Positions 1 through 9,130 of a stretch of 64,000 nt of DNA are shown here, one piece after another. The DNA comes from Adiantum capillus-veneris. Lineage: Eukaryota > Streptophyta > Polypodiopsida > Polypodiales > Pteridaceae. The stretch covers positions 133,398,420 through 133,462,419 of the forward strand of contig CM043964.1 in assembly GCA_014529385.2 (NCBI GenBank). Direction: 5' to 3'. A program made the translations under genes and the position numbers. The notes under the pieces are model-generated. The model was not told where the DNA came from, did not search any database, and worked only from the letters and a program-made list of their open reading frames with translations. Numbering within the stretch: the stretch's first letter is position 1; every line of letters starts with the position of its first letter.

Positions 1-580
1 TCGTGAAATTTCTGCAAAGCCTTCCGGGCCAAGTCCCTCGTGAACTGGTCGGCTTCAAAGAAAAATATTATCTTTCGCGCTAAGGAAGGGTAGAACCTTT
101 GTAGAAAATTCAAAAATCTCAAATGGCGCCTTCCCCGTCGAAGAGTGTATCGTGTTATTGTAGGCAAATTTCACAAAAGGTAAGAATTTTTCCCATTGAG
201 TCTTCTGATCTGAGATATAAGACTTCAATAAATCTAGAACCACTGAATTTGCAATCTCAGATTGCCCATCAGTTTGCGGGTGGAACGATGACGAGAACTG
301 CAACCACGTGCCAATGTTCTCCCAAATCGCCTTCCAAAACAAACTCGTAAATCTGGGGTCTCTTTCGGAGACAATCGTCTCAAGCATGCCATGTAATTTG
401 AAGATCTGGGCCACAAACAGTCTCGCTAAGTGATCCGACTTGACTGTTTTCTTCACTGGAATGAAATGAGCCTGTTTGCTAAATCTGTCAATAACATTCC
501 ATATATCATCGTGACCACTCTGTGTTCTCGGGAGATCAAAAATGAAATCCATTGCAATACTTTCCCAGGGGCGGGTGGGT
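1..580 (-). pseudogene. Element B integrase core (partial)
   Basis: Integrase joins retroviral-type cDNA ends to target DNA. The translation holds the three catalytic regions: Asp in MDFIFDLP near 545, Asp in IVSERDPRF, and Glu in HPQTDGQSEIAN. The core is therefore intact in its key residues, unlike the integrases of elements A and T. The reading frame differs from that of the RNase H part upstream. The shift lies near 590-630, next to a short tandem run of the unit CCTTGTG. A second shift near 55 separates the C-terminal part, which continues past the window start. Compared with element E, the chromodomain would lie outside the window. Confidence 0.8.
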
Positions 581-589
581 ATGGGTAAA

Positions 590-1340
590 GGGTATAATAA
601 TCCCTGTGCCTTGTGCCTTGTGCCTTGTGCCTGTCAAACTTGACCTTCTGGAATACTAAGCAACTGCGCACAAACTCTTCCACATCCTTTTTGAGTCTGG
701 GCCAAAAGAAGTATCTCTCTACCCCTTTCATGGTGGTAGCAATGCTGCAGTGACCCGTAAAAGATGGACAGTGGCATTCAGTCATAACCTTTTCCCTCAA
801 CGGTTGTGTAATGCACAACATGGTTTTTCTCATCAAGTAGCCTTCCGGAATGGAGTATCCTGCTACTGTCTCCCCATCCCGTATCCGTGTGAAAACATTT
901 GCAAAATCTGTATCTGTGGCATACTGGTCGACCATATCCTCGAAGCTCCTATGATGTATCGCGGAAATAGCCAGAACCAACGGCTTTCGAGACAAAGCAT
1001 CTGCCACCACATTCTTTTGTCCCTGCACATAGACAATCTGGAAGTGAAACTGTGACAAGATGTTCGCCCACCACATCTGCTTTTCCGAAATCTGCTTATG
1101 TGACAAGAAGTAGCTCAAACTCTGATGGTTTGTAAAGATAGTAAAATCCGCTCCGAGTAGGTAATGCCACCACTGAGTAAGAGCATGGATAACCGCCAAA
1201 ATCTCTTTCTTATAAATCTGTGCTATCATCTCTGGCCTTGAGAACAATTGGCTCTCGTAAGCAATGACATGGCCTTCTTGCATTAAAACCGCACCCAGAC
1301 GACGACCACAAGCATCACAATATACTTCAAATGACTTCTG
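590..1340 (-). pseudogene. Element B RNase H and integrase zinc-binding domain
   Basis: RNase H degrades the RNA strand during reverse transcription. Visible motifs are VYCDACGRRLGAVL (first catalytic Asp), YKKEILAVIHAL (Glu) and TNHQSLSYF, where gypsy elements normally have TDHQSL. The catalytic Asp is therefore changed to Asn, a G-to-A type change. The segment ends with VADALSRKP and is followed by an HHCC zinc domain (CHCPSFTGHCS, then CLVFQKVK, where one Cys of the usual pair is lost). The domain starts abruptly after gag sequence with no reverse transcriptase before it. Confidence 0.8.
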
Positions 1341-1344
1341 CAAC

Positions 1345-1416
1345 ATTAGTAGCACCATCATGTGCAAAATCAAAGTCATCAACATTAATCCTACTCTCTT
1401 TATTATTTTTAGCCAT
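1345..1416 (-). pseudogene. Element B gag N-terminal stub
   Basis: A start codon at 1414-1416 opens a frame beginning MAKNNKESRINVDDFDFAHD. This matches the gag start of element E (MADNNQESRMNIDSFDFAHE), so the start is well supported. After about 23 codons the sequence changes to RNase H coding sequence in another frame. By comparison with E, roughly 2.9 kb (rest of gag, protease, reverse transcriptase) is absent. Confidence 0.75.
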
Positions 1417-1511
1417 GCAAAACAAATTTTATGTGTTCTTGCAAGAGAGAATTCCATTGTATGTGAACTATCCTAGGACCTCTCTTCTTAAGCAAGAAAA
1501 GAATAGCCTAA

Positions 1512-1523
1512 GCTCTGATACCA
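1512..1523 (-). promoter_or_regulatory. Primer-binding site of element B (initiator tRNA-Met type)
   Basis: On the minus strand this reads TGGTATCAGAGC, the usual plant LTR-retrotransposon site complementary to the 3' end of initiator tRNA-Met. It lies directly inside the LTR end at 1525 and fixes the orientation of element B. Confidence 0.85.
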
Positions 1524-1524
1524 A

Positions 1525-1806
1525 TGTGACGGGATTGGACTAATATCATTAGCGGAATTATATTGACAATAGAGACAATTTCATTAAGGAGTCTCCTAAA
1601 GAAGAAAGAGAGAGTGCTTGGTTGGAGTCTACAACAAGAAACAACATAACTATTTAGCTTAGCATGACCAATAACTTGAAAGAGAGAGAGAGGAAATGAG
1701 ATTAACAACAACTGAGAAAATGAGATTAACAACAGCTGAGGACCAAAAGGAATTTGTATTATAGATTCTTTATGAAGAGAGACTTGTATACAAAATAAAA
1801 TCTTTG
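1525..1806 (-). repeat. Element B LTR, 3' (U5-side) portion
   Basis: The reverse complement aligns by eye with the end of the element E LTR: a stretch around CACAAAGATTTTATT, then TACAAGTCTCTCTT, then TTTGGTCCTCAGCTGTTGTT. It ends in ...GTCACA before the primer-binding site. The LTR is broken at 1806 by the insertion of element A. The remaining part is at 10317-11218. Confidence 0.75.
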
Positions 1807-2122
1807 TGTCACGTGACACATCCCAACCCTATGTGTCCGTGGACAAGCTACACCATAGCAGGGTTTCCGTCAAGTCCATTCAAGTTAGATTAGAAGTGAT
1901 CAGGCACTTTTGTGAGTCTATTCGTAGACCGTGCATGCCCAGTCACTCAGTGTAGATGCATATCTTCTGGTTGCACATTGCATAAGCATAAACATTTCCA
2001 TCAGAGTCAGTTTGGGGATTTTTCATATGACTTTATCCCATTTTTCATTATTTTTGACATTTTTCACTTATTTATTAAGTGACTCTTGTTGGGTACTCAG
2101 TAGGGCAAATTGGGTAAGTTAA

Positions 2123-2130
2123 TATATAAG
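2123..2130 (+). promoter_or_regulatory. LTR TATA box
   Basis: TATATAAG in the context GTTAATATATAAGCAAACCC. It is kept in all three LTRs of this family (also 5144-5151 and 9456-9463), which supports its being the core promoter of the element. Confidence 0.6.
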
Positions 2131-2314
2131 CAAACCCGTCATTTACAGCCTTAAGACAGCAGTACAAACAACCTATTTCAGCCCTGAACAGTCCATGAAA
2201 ATCAGCAGATAGAAGATTCTAATTTTCAGCCACGAAGTCGTCGTCATCAGCATAGTCCCATTGCATCAGTCCATTGCATTCACATTGTACACCTTTGTGC
2301 AATCAAAGATTAGA

Positions 2315-2336
2315 CCACTCTCGCCGACGAGAGTGG
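2315..2336 (+). promoter_or_regulatory. Conserved perfect hairpin in LTR A
   Basis: CCACTCTCG-CCGA-CGAGAGTGG forms a perfect 9-bp stem with a 4-nt loop and is followed by GGGCCTTCGG. The same hairpin is unchanged in the other two LTRs (5783-5804 and 10071-10092). It lies downstream of the TATA box, so it would be in the RNA. A role in RNA 3'-end formation or packaging is possible but is inference only. Confidence 0.6.
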
Positions 2337-2561
2337 GGCCTTCGGAAGAGGGTTTTACAACCTCTCGGTGTCGTATCTTTTCTCTCTCCTTCTCTCAGTC
2401 TCATTCACTTGCACGCACAGTATCCAGTCACTTTGTTCGTGATCATAGCACTCTCCCTAAGACGGAAAGATCTCTCTTTCCCTAAGAACTGAAAAGAACC
2501 TTGAGCAATAAGGATCACTAATCTTGAGAAAATACAACATTCATTCCGCTGCACCTTACAT

Positions 2562-2573
2562 TGGTATGAGAGC
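2562..2573 (+). promoter_or_regulatory. Primer-binding site of element A
   Basis: TGGTATGAGAGC starts one base after the LTR end. It differs at one position from the canonical initiator tRNA-Met site TGGTATCAGAGC. Confidence 0.85.
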
Positions 2574-3026
2574 TTTGGAAGTGTTCGGCATTACTCAAGG
2601 AAAGAACCACAAGAATTATTTTTTTGCTTGTTGTGATCGCATGAACCCAAGTTTACGTGGGCGTGGCGATTCCTAATCGTGTTTTGTTGAAGAGTGACAG
2701 GAATCCCAAGAAAGAAGGGCTTGCCCAGCCTCCCCTTGTGTCTCTTTTCACTCATTGAGAGCGGACCGTGCACTTAGCGGCCGGCCAATCAACGTGAGGT
2801 GGGAAAAAGCAATCTTGGTGTGAGCGCAAGGCCGCCAAGGGGTGCGCCCGCAGAAAAGGGTAGAACTCGGGTGAAGAGAAGATCCTTCTCCAACGCGATT
2901 TTCAAGCAAAAGATACCCTCAAGAACCTCAAAATCCTCAAGAACCCAAGCACTCAAGAACCTCAAGAACCTCAAGACCCTCAAGAACCAAGTTCCTCGTG
3001 AACTTAAGAACCAAAGATCCTAGTGC
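2574..3026 (+). other. Element A leader, with CCTCAAGAA tandem repeats
   Basis: Non-coding leader between primer-binding site and gag. From about 2917 to 2990 it holds degenerate copies of a 9-bp unit close to CCTCAAGAA. No gene is seen in it. Confidence 0.6.
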
Positions 3027-4154
3027 ATGGTTGTCACCCGAAGCGGCATGGATACTTCGCATTCAGGTGATGAGCATGAGAGAGGCGACGAAGGATTCTC
3101 TCCACCAGGAGATTTTTCCAACCCTCCCCCTTCGCCATCTACGCCACGAGTTGTCCTCACTCCTATGGAGATGATGGTCAAGTCGATGTTGGACATGATG
3201 GCACAACAACAAGAAACGAATCGAGTTGCTTTGGCACAACTTGCAAGAAAAGCAGAAGAACAAGCAACAAAGGACCGTGCACAAGAAGCCAAGAACCGCG
3301 AGCGCGATGAAAGAAACAAAAAACTTGCTGCAAAACAAGAAGAAAACCAACTTGCTCAGGAACGTGAGCGCATTTCTCTTGCCGCAAAACAAGAAGAACA
3401 TCGACTTGCTCTCGAACGCGAGCGCGCTGAACAAAAAGAACGCAAAGCAGAAAGGGATGCCGAGCGAGAATTTCAAAGGGAGATTCGTAATCAAGAATTT
3501 ATTTTCCAAGTCCTAGCCTTGAAGACCGAACCACCCAAAGATCGTGGGAGTTCGTCAAGTGGTGCAAGTCAGGATGCGGATTCACACAATCCAGTCACAG
3601 AGAAGTTGACTTTCAGTAAGTATGACGGTAAGATAGATGCTACTGTTATTCATTCTTGGTTGCATCAATTTAATGCTTATTTTGCGACAACTAAGAAAGT
3701 AGGCAATAGCAAAGTTTTGACGGCAGCTATGTACCTTGCCGGTGATGCCATAAATTGGTACCAAGCATGGTAAGAGGCACAAGTAGCCGCGCACCTAGAG
3801 GCAGCCGACGATTTCACGCCCCTCTCTTTTAGTTGGGCTGATTTCCAAGACAATCTCAAGGCGCGGTTTATGCCACCTCAGTACCTTGCACGACTGAAGG
3901 ACGATTGGCGAGCTCTCAAGCAAAACGGTATGCCGGTTATGTCTTTCTCTAATCGGGTTTTGCAGCTCGGCACTCAATTACGCAAATCGGATGCGAAGCG
4001 CAAGGAGGCATTTCTTTACGGATTGGACGAGTATATCAAGTATGATGTCGAGGTACTCGATCCAATCGATCTCAACAAAGCGGTAGAAATTGCTCTCGCC
4101 CACGAGATGAATCACAACAAAGGAAAGCCTAAGGAAAACAAGACTTCTCAATAA
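3027..4154 (+). pseudogene. Element A gag (nucleocapsid precursor), one nonsense codon
   Basis: Gag forms the virus-like particle. The frame opens with ATG at 3027 (MVVTRSGMDTSHSGD). It runs through an acidic and proline-rich start and a long charged coiled-coil-like stretch (about residues 60-160, many Arg, Glu, Gln and Lys). It then enters the Retrotrans_gag core (LTFSKYDGK..HSWLHQFNAYF, YLAGDAINWYQAW). A TAA at 3771-3773 interrupts the core. The same frame continues directly with DDFTPLSFSWADF and RFMPPQYLARLKDDW, so this is a single nonsense change and not a shift. A second stop comes at 4152-4154. Confidence 0.88.
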
Positions 4155-4545
4155 AACATCGCAGAATTCTTAGAACACACAGAATGGTAAGAACAAAAAG
4201 AATGGTAAGAATGGTAATTCTTCTAGCCCTTCTTCCTCTAATTCCTCGGAAAAGAACTATAACAATGAATCTAAGGGTAAAGCTAAGACACCTGCAAAAC
4301 CTAAGCTAACCCCTGATGAAAAAGCTTCGCAAGGAATTATAGGAGGATACATCACGGCTGAAGAACAAGTGATTTATGCTAAAGAAGGTAGATGTTTTCA
4401 ATGTCACATTAAGGGTCACATTTAGAAGGCTTTTCCTAAGACAATCCCACCTAAAGAACCAAAGGCACCCACAACTACCACAAACTCTGTCACAACAAAA
4501 CCTGCATCTTCTCAGGACTCTGACACACACATTGATGAATCTCTC
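4155..4545 (+). pseudogene. Element A gag C-terminus with damaged zinc knuckle
   Basis: In another frame, near 4393-4430, the translation reads CFQCHIKGHI, then a stop, then KAF. This is a CCHC nucleocapsid knuckle in which the last Cys is gone and a stop has arisen. Lys- and Asn-rich low-complexity sequence precedes it. A frameshift relative to the gag core must lie between 4154 and 4381. Confidence 0.65.
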
Positions 4546-4819
4546 TTGAAGTGTTATGGTCATGTAAAAGGACAGCGTTTTATCATATTGTTTGATCCAG
4601 GCAGTATGCATGATGTGATTAGTCTCCCTCTTGTTGAGAGAGCCCGCCTAGAGGTTAGTCAGAAATCTCCTCTCGAGGTTTCTGGCTTCGCTCCTGGTAT
4701 GGACTCTCTCATCACGAAGGAGTGCCTTGATGTGATGTTTACCGTTCAACAAGCTTCTTTTCGTAGGAAATTTTTCTTGTCTCCTCTCTCAGGATGTGAT
4801 ATGATTTTGGACATTAAAT
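4546..4819 (+). pseudogene. Element A aspartic protease, N-terminal part
   Basis: Retropepsin-type protease that cuts the polyprotein. The active-site segment is IILFDPGSMHDVIS (D-P-G-S, a form also present in element E). The conserved GCDMILDIK follows at the end. The frame is cut exactly here by the solo LTR at 4820. Coding resumes after it at 6035 with WFRELN, so before the insertion this was one continuous protease. Confidence 0.85.
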
Positions 4820-6029
4820 TGTCACATGACACATCCCAACCCTATGTGTCCGTGGACAAGCTACACCACAACAGGGTTCAGTCAGTCCGATCAAGTTAGA
4901 TTAGCAGTGATCTGGCACTTTTGTGAGTCTATTCGTAGACCGTGCATGACTAGTCACTTAGCATAGATGCATATCCTCCGGTTGCACACAACATGATCAT
5001 CGGAATTCCCATCAAAATCCATTAGCATCAGTTCGGGGAATTTTCCAGTGCATTTAGCCTATTTTTCTATTTATTGGTTATTTTCACTTATATTTTTAAG
5101 TAACTTTCCAACAAAAGTAGGTAGGGCAATTTTGCTAAGTTAATATATAAGCAAACCCAAGTTAGCACTTTCTGGCAGAAGAGGCAGCAGGAGCTTCCCG
5201 CTCAACACGCAACTTCTCAGCAGTAACCCCCAAAGACCTCTAGCGTTTTCTATTCCCAGCAGAACCATCGCCTTGAAGCTTCCCTCTACTAGCGCTTGTT
5301 CCCCTTGCAGATCAGCCCATCCTCGGTGTTCTCCCACGACAGAACCACCTCAGCTTTAGCGTTTTTGGAACCTCAAATCCCCCACATTCCCCCTTGCATG
5401 ATCGCCCCCCAACAACACCCTCAGCCCAGGGTTTTTCATGGCAAAAACGCTACACCTGCATCAACGTATTTCATAGAAAAATTGCCAGCCCTAGACCTGC
5501 AGCATCAGCATTTTTTATCAGCAGATTTCAGCCTTGAAGAAACGCAGGTTTTTGGCATACGAAGCATAGCAAACCCACCCCAATTGGTTGCAGAAGTTCC
5601 CCCAACTTTAGCCCAAGAAAACGCATCCAAAACAGTCATTTTTCAGCCATCGAAATAGTCGCGAAATTCAGCGATTAGAAGACCTCAGATTTCAGCCACG
5701 AAGTCGTCGTCGTCATCGGCATAGTCCAAGTTGCATCAGTCCATTGCATACGCATTGTACACCTTTGTGCAATCAAAGTAGACCACTCTCGCCGACGAGA
5801 GTGGGGCCTTCGGAGGAGGGTTTTACAACCTCTCGGGTGTCATATCTCTTCTCTTTCCTTCTCTCAGTCTCATTCACTTGCAGGCACAATATCCACTCAC
5901 TTTGTTCGTGATCATAGCACTCTCCATAAGACGGAAACCTCTCTCTTTCCCTAAGAACTAAAAGGAACCTTGAGCAATAAAGATCACTAATCTTGAGAAA
6001 ATACAACATTCATTCCACTGCACCTTACA
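4820..6029 (+). repeat. Solo LTR of the element A family, nested inside element A
   Basis: A 1210-bp LTR starting TGTCACATGACA and ending CTTACA, flanked by a perfect 5-bp duplication TAAAT (4815-4819 and 6030-6034). It shares the TATA box, the hairpin and the termini with the two LTRs of element A, but differs from both in the middle. It has no internal region of its own. It therefore records an insertion of a second family member followed by LTR-LTR recombination. Confidence 0.93.
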
Positions 6030-6034
6030 TAAAT

Positions 6035-6258
6035 GGTTTCGTGAACTCAACGCTCTCATTGATTTTGAAGCTAACACTCTCATTTTACATGCCAAATCTG
6101 ATTCCCCCCTCATCATTCGTGTTGAGGAGGGCTTGCATTCTTTGCCTCTCATCTCGCATGTACACGTAAAGCGTGAATTACGACGAGGAGCACAAGCGGC
6201 ATTCATTTATACTGCCCCAGTTTCCTAGAGCATTCAGGCTCCCGGTAAGTATTCGGAG
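6035..6258 (+). pseudogene. Element A protease end and linker to reverse transcriptase
   Basis: After the solo LTR the translation continues WFRELNALIDFEANTLIL, typical of the region behind the gypsy protease, and reaches the start of reverse transcriptase. A stop lies near 6226 (PVS, then a stop, then SIQAPGKY). Confidence 0.7.
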
Positions 6259-6870
6259 TTGTTTATGAAATTTAAACATCTCTTTTTGCAGGATGATCTT
6301 CCACATCGTCTCCCACCGGAGCGGCCGGAGGACCATCGCATCGAGCTTATGGAGGGACCGCAGCCTGTCAGTAAGGCTCCCTACCATTTGAACAAGTCAC
6401 AGGAGGAAGAGTTAGAGCGACAACTCACGGAGTTGGTGGATAGAGGATTCATACGTCCTAGTGTAAGTCCTTTTGCTGCCCCTATTTTGTTCGTTCGCAA
6501 GAAGGATGGTTCGTCTCGTTTGTGTGTTGATTACAGGGCATTAAAAAAGATGACCATCAAGAACAAGTTTCCGATGCCTCGTTTTGAGTATATCTTGGAT
6601 AGGCTCAATGGGGCAAAGGTTTTCAACAAGGTCGATCTCAAAAGTGGATACCATCAGGTACGGGTATTCAAAGGCGACATTTTCAAGACTGCCTTTCGCA
6701 CCGAGCGAGGGCAATGGGAGTATATTGTTATGCCTTTTGGATTGACAGGAGCCGTGGGCACGTTCAATCGTCTCATGGTAGATCGTTTCGGCGATATGGT
6801 CAGTGTATGTGTGTTCATCTTTTTAGATGATATTCTCATTTTTCTGCATCGTGGGAACAACATGAATTAG
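6259..6870 (+). pseudogene. Element A reverse transcriptase
   Basis: RNA-dependent DNA polymerase. Motifs in order: PYHLNKSQEEELERQL, DRGFIRPSVSPFAAPI, FVRKKDGSSRLCVDYRAL, FNKVDLKSGYHQVRV, FGLTGAVGTFNRLM and the catalytic FLDDILIF. The catalytic Asp pair is kept. Just after FLDDILIF, near 6840, a one-base shift moves the frame. The natural continuation SASWEQHELDVERVLTRL is read in the frame used by the RNase H entry. Confidence 0.92.
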
Positions 6871-7619
6871 ATGTTGAAAGGGTACTAACTCGTTTGGATG
6901 AGTGTCAGTTGTACATTGCAGCAAAAAAGTCAGAATTTTTTCTTACTGAAGTCACTTATCTAGGTTATATCATTTCTGCAGAAGGCGTCAAGTTCGACCC
7001 CGCGAAGGTGGAACAGGTTCGTAATTGGGATTTTCCCAAAACTGCATATGATGTGCGTCCTTTTCTTGGTTTATGTCAAGCATATAGTTCGCACATAGAG
7101 AATTTTGCATGCATTGCTGCACCTCTGACTGATGTTTTGAAAGGGATAAAGACTCGCCGTCAGTGCGTAGACTTGCCCGAGGCAGCCATTGAGGCTTTCG
7201 CAGCTCTCAAGCTTGCGGTGAAAGAAGCATCGTGTCTTATCCTTGCCTCTTGGGTTGACCCTTTTGAGGTATGGACGGATGCGAGCAATGTCGCCATAGG
7301 CATTGTGCTCCAGCAGCATGGTCACCGAGTAGCTTTCCTTAGCCGGAAGCTCAATAGTGCGGAAAAGAATTATTCAGTTTATGATAAAGAACTTTTGTCT
7401 GTCATTCATTCTCTCAAGCATTGGAAGCATTTTTTGTATGGTAGAGAGTTTACAATGCGCACATATCATTAAGCCCTCAAGTGGCTCTAGTCTATGCCTA
7501 GTGCACATTGGAGTGATCGCCAAGGACGGTGGTCACAATTTTTCGAGCAATTTGGCGGTTTGATTGAGTATGTGCTTGGAAAAGCTAACCCTGTTGCAGA
7601 TGCGTTGAGTCGCAAAGGA
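6842..7619 (+). pseudogene. Element A RT connection and RNase H
   Basis: Includes the RT thumb/connection (ECQLYIAAKKSEFF, LGYIISAEGVKFD) and RNase H: VWTDASNVAIGIVL, YDKELLSVIHSLKHW, then MRTYH and a TAA at 7470-7472. Family members have a catalytic Asp in TDH, so here Asp is changed to Tyr and a stop follows at once. The same frame goes on with SQFFEQFGGLIEYVLGK and VADALSRKG, which ends the domain. Confidence 0.9.
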
Positions 7620-9119
7620 CAGATTTTGTCTCTTGAGTCAAGAACCACATTTTCTATACAGGGTGAGTCTTTTGACAACATGAAGAATCAGTATGCAGAT
7701 TCAGAGTTTGGTAAGTATTGGTTGCAGGCTCTTGCTTCCCAGGGGCTCAGCAACTATCTCATTCGTGATGGATTATTATTTTTTTGTCAGCGTCTATGTT
7801 TGTTTCCCTCTCTCAGGCCAGCCATATTGCATGATGCACATGACTCTCTCACGGGTGGACATAGGGGTATGAACACTACATTGGAAAAGATTGAACGATT
7901 TTTCTATTGGCCTAAAATGTAAAAAGATGTGTTTAGTTATGTTACACATTGCACTATATGTCAAAAAGTAAAAGCTCCTCGGGGTAAGCAGCAAGGCCTC
8001 TTGCTTCCGATGCCTATTCCCGAGGGACCTTTTCAGGATATCTCTATGGATTTTGTGACTAACCTACCACTCAGTCAGCATTCAAGGAACACTCAATGTT
8101 TAACTATTGTTGATCGTTTCAGCAAATTCTGCATGTTGATTCCTTGTAAGGCCACAGTTACTGCACAAGATGTTGCACGATTGTTCATAAAGCATTGGTA
8201 CCCCCTCTGTGGTTTGCCAAAGTCCATTGTTTCAGATAGGGATGTTAAGTTTACGTCCAACTTTTGGCGTGCACTCTTTGAAAATTTTGGCACAAAGTTG
8301 AATTTTTCATCCGCTTTTCATCCACAGTCAGATGGTCAAATGAAAATTTATAATCAGTTGGCTTTTGATGTGTTGAAGTCTTATGTTCATGATCAGCAGT
8401 CTCAATGGAAGCTCTATCTCCCATTGGTGCAGGCTATTCTCAATGATTCCTTCTCTTCTACTATTGGTCGAACTCCGTATGAGGCAGCTTTTGGCCGCCG
8501 ATTCCAGTCACTGTTGACTCGATCGGTCAGTCAAATGCCTGATGTCAATGTTGAGAGTCAGTCATTGGATGAGATTTCTGAGAGTGTGAAGCTTCGGCTA
8601 AGCAAGGCTCAGGAATCTTATTCTCGACAAGCTAACAAGCATCGTCAGGAGGTCTCGATCAAGGAAGGAGATTGGGTGTATCTACGAATTATGAAACAGC
8701 GTCTTAAGCAAGTTGGAAAGAAATGTCCTAAGTTATCTTCTCGTATGTATGGTCCATTTCCAATCATCAAAAAGATTAATGAAGTTTCAATGAAATTGCA
8801 ATTGCCTAACTCATGGTCTATGCACAACGTTTTCCATGTTTCTTGGTTGAAAGTGTTTCAGGGAACACTTCCAAAGGACGTTTCGAAAGAAGAAGAACCG
8901 GAGATCATAAATGAAGAAGAAGTCATGGAGCCGGAGCAAGTTTTGTTGCATCGGTTTCGCCATGGTTCGAAGAAACAAGTACGACATTATTTTTTGAAGT
9001 TCAAAGATCGAGGAACCCATGAAGCGGTGTGGATAGACGAAGAATTCTTCAAGGATTATCCAGAGTTGTTGGCAGACTACAAGGAAGCCATGCAGCTCGG
9101 CACCAGTACCTCACTTTAA
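7620..9119 (+). pseudogene. Element A integrase with C-terminal chromodomain
   Basis: Zinc domain HDAHDSLTGGHRG..CTICQKVKA, interrupted by TAA at 7920-7922 in the same frame. The core follows: SMDFVTNLP (Asp), IVSDRDVKF (Asp) and HPQSDGQMKIYNQ, where the catalytic Glu of DGQxE is replaced by Lys. The C-terminal part has GPFPIIKKI and the chromodomain (about 8930-9090: VLLHRFRHGSKKQVRHY, LKFKDRGTHEAVWIDEEFF). Chromodomains in this group steer insertion to particular chromatin. From 7929 to 9119 the frame is open for 396 codons, the longest open stretch of element A. Confidence 0.93.
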
Positions 9120-9130
9120 AAAGGAGGGGA
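9118..9130 (+). promoter_or_regulatory. Polypurine tract of element A
   Basis: AAAAAGGAGGGGA directly abuts the 3' LTR at 9131 and follows the integrase stop. This is the usual position and composition of the plus-strand primer. Confidence 0.85.

Larger units (their letters stand above)
1..1806 (-). mobile_element. Ty3/gypsy element B, part 1 (truncated by window edge, split by element A)
   Basis: This minus-strand retrotransposon reads, from right to left, LTR end, primer-binding site, a short gag start, RNase H, integrase zinc domain and integrase core, and then runs off the window. Its gag start, primer-binding site and pol are closely related in sequence to element E at 45.9-54.6 kb, so both belong to one family. 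Reverse transcriptase, protease and most of gag are missing because of an internal deletion near 1345. Its LTR is interrupted at 1806 and resumes at 10317, on the far side of element A. Confidence 0.85.
1807..2560 (+). repeat. 5' LTR of element A (internally deleted)
   Basis: 754 bp, beginning with the palindrome TGTCACGTGACA and ending CTTACA. Compared with the 1186-bp 3' LTR it lacks about 425 bp just after the TATA region. Sequence jumps from AAGCAAACCC (2137) to CATTTACAGCC (2140), which are about 425 bp apart in the 3' LTR (9470 to 9896). The missing part is the start of the transcript leader. Confidence 0.93.

Noticed and set aside
1512-1523. tRNA-related sequence at this and other primer-binding sites
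   Set aside because: Only the 12-18 bases that pair with a tRNA 3' end are present. No tRNA gene fold surrounds them.
3063-3509. Minus-strand frame of 148 codons opposite element A gag
   Set aside because: It is the shadow of the Lys/Arg/Glu-rich gag on the other strand, giving a Phe/Leu/Cys-rich product.
1807-6029. Reading 1807-6029 as one complete element and 4820-10316 as another
   Set aside because: The 1807-10316 pair has its own TSD (CTTTG), and 4820-6029 has a separate TSD (TAAAT) in a protease that reads through when it is removed.
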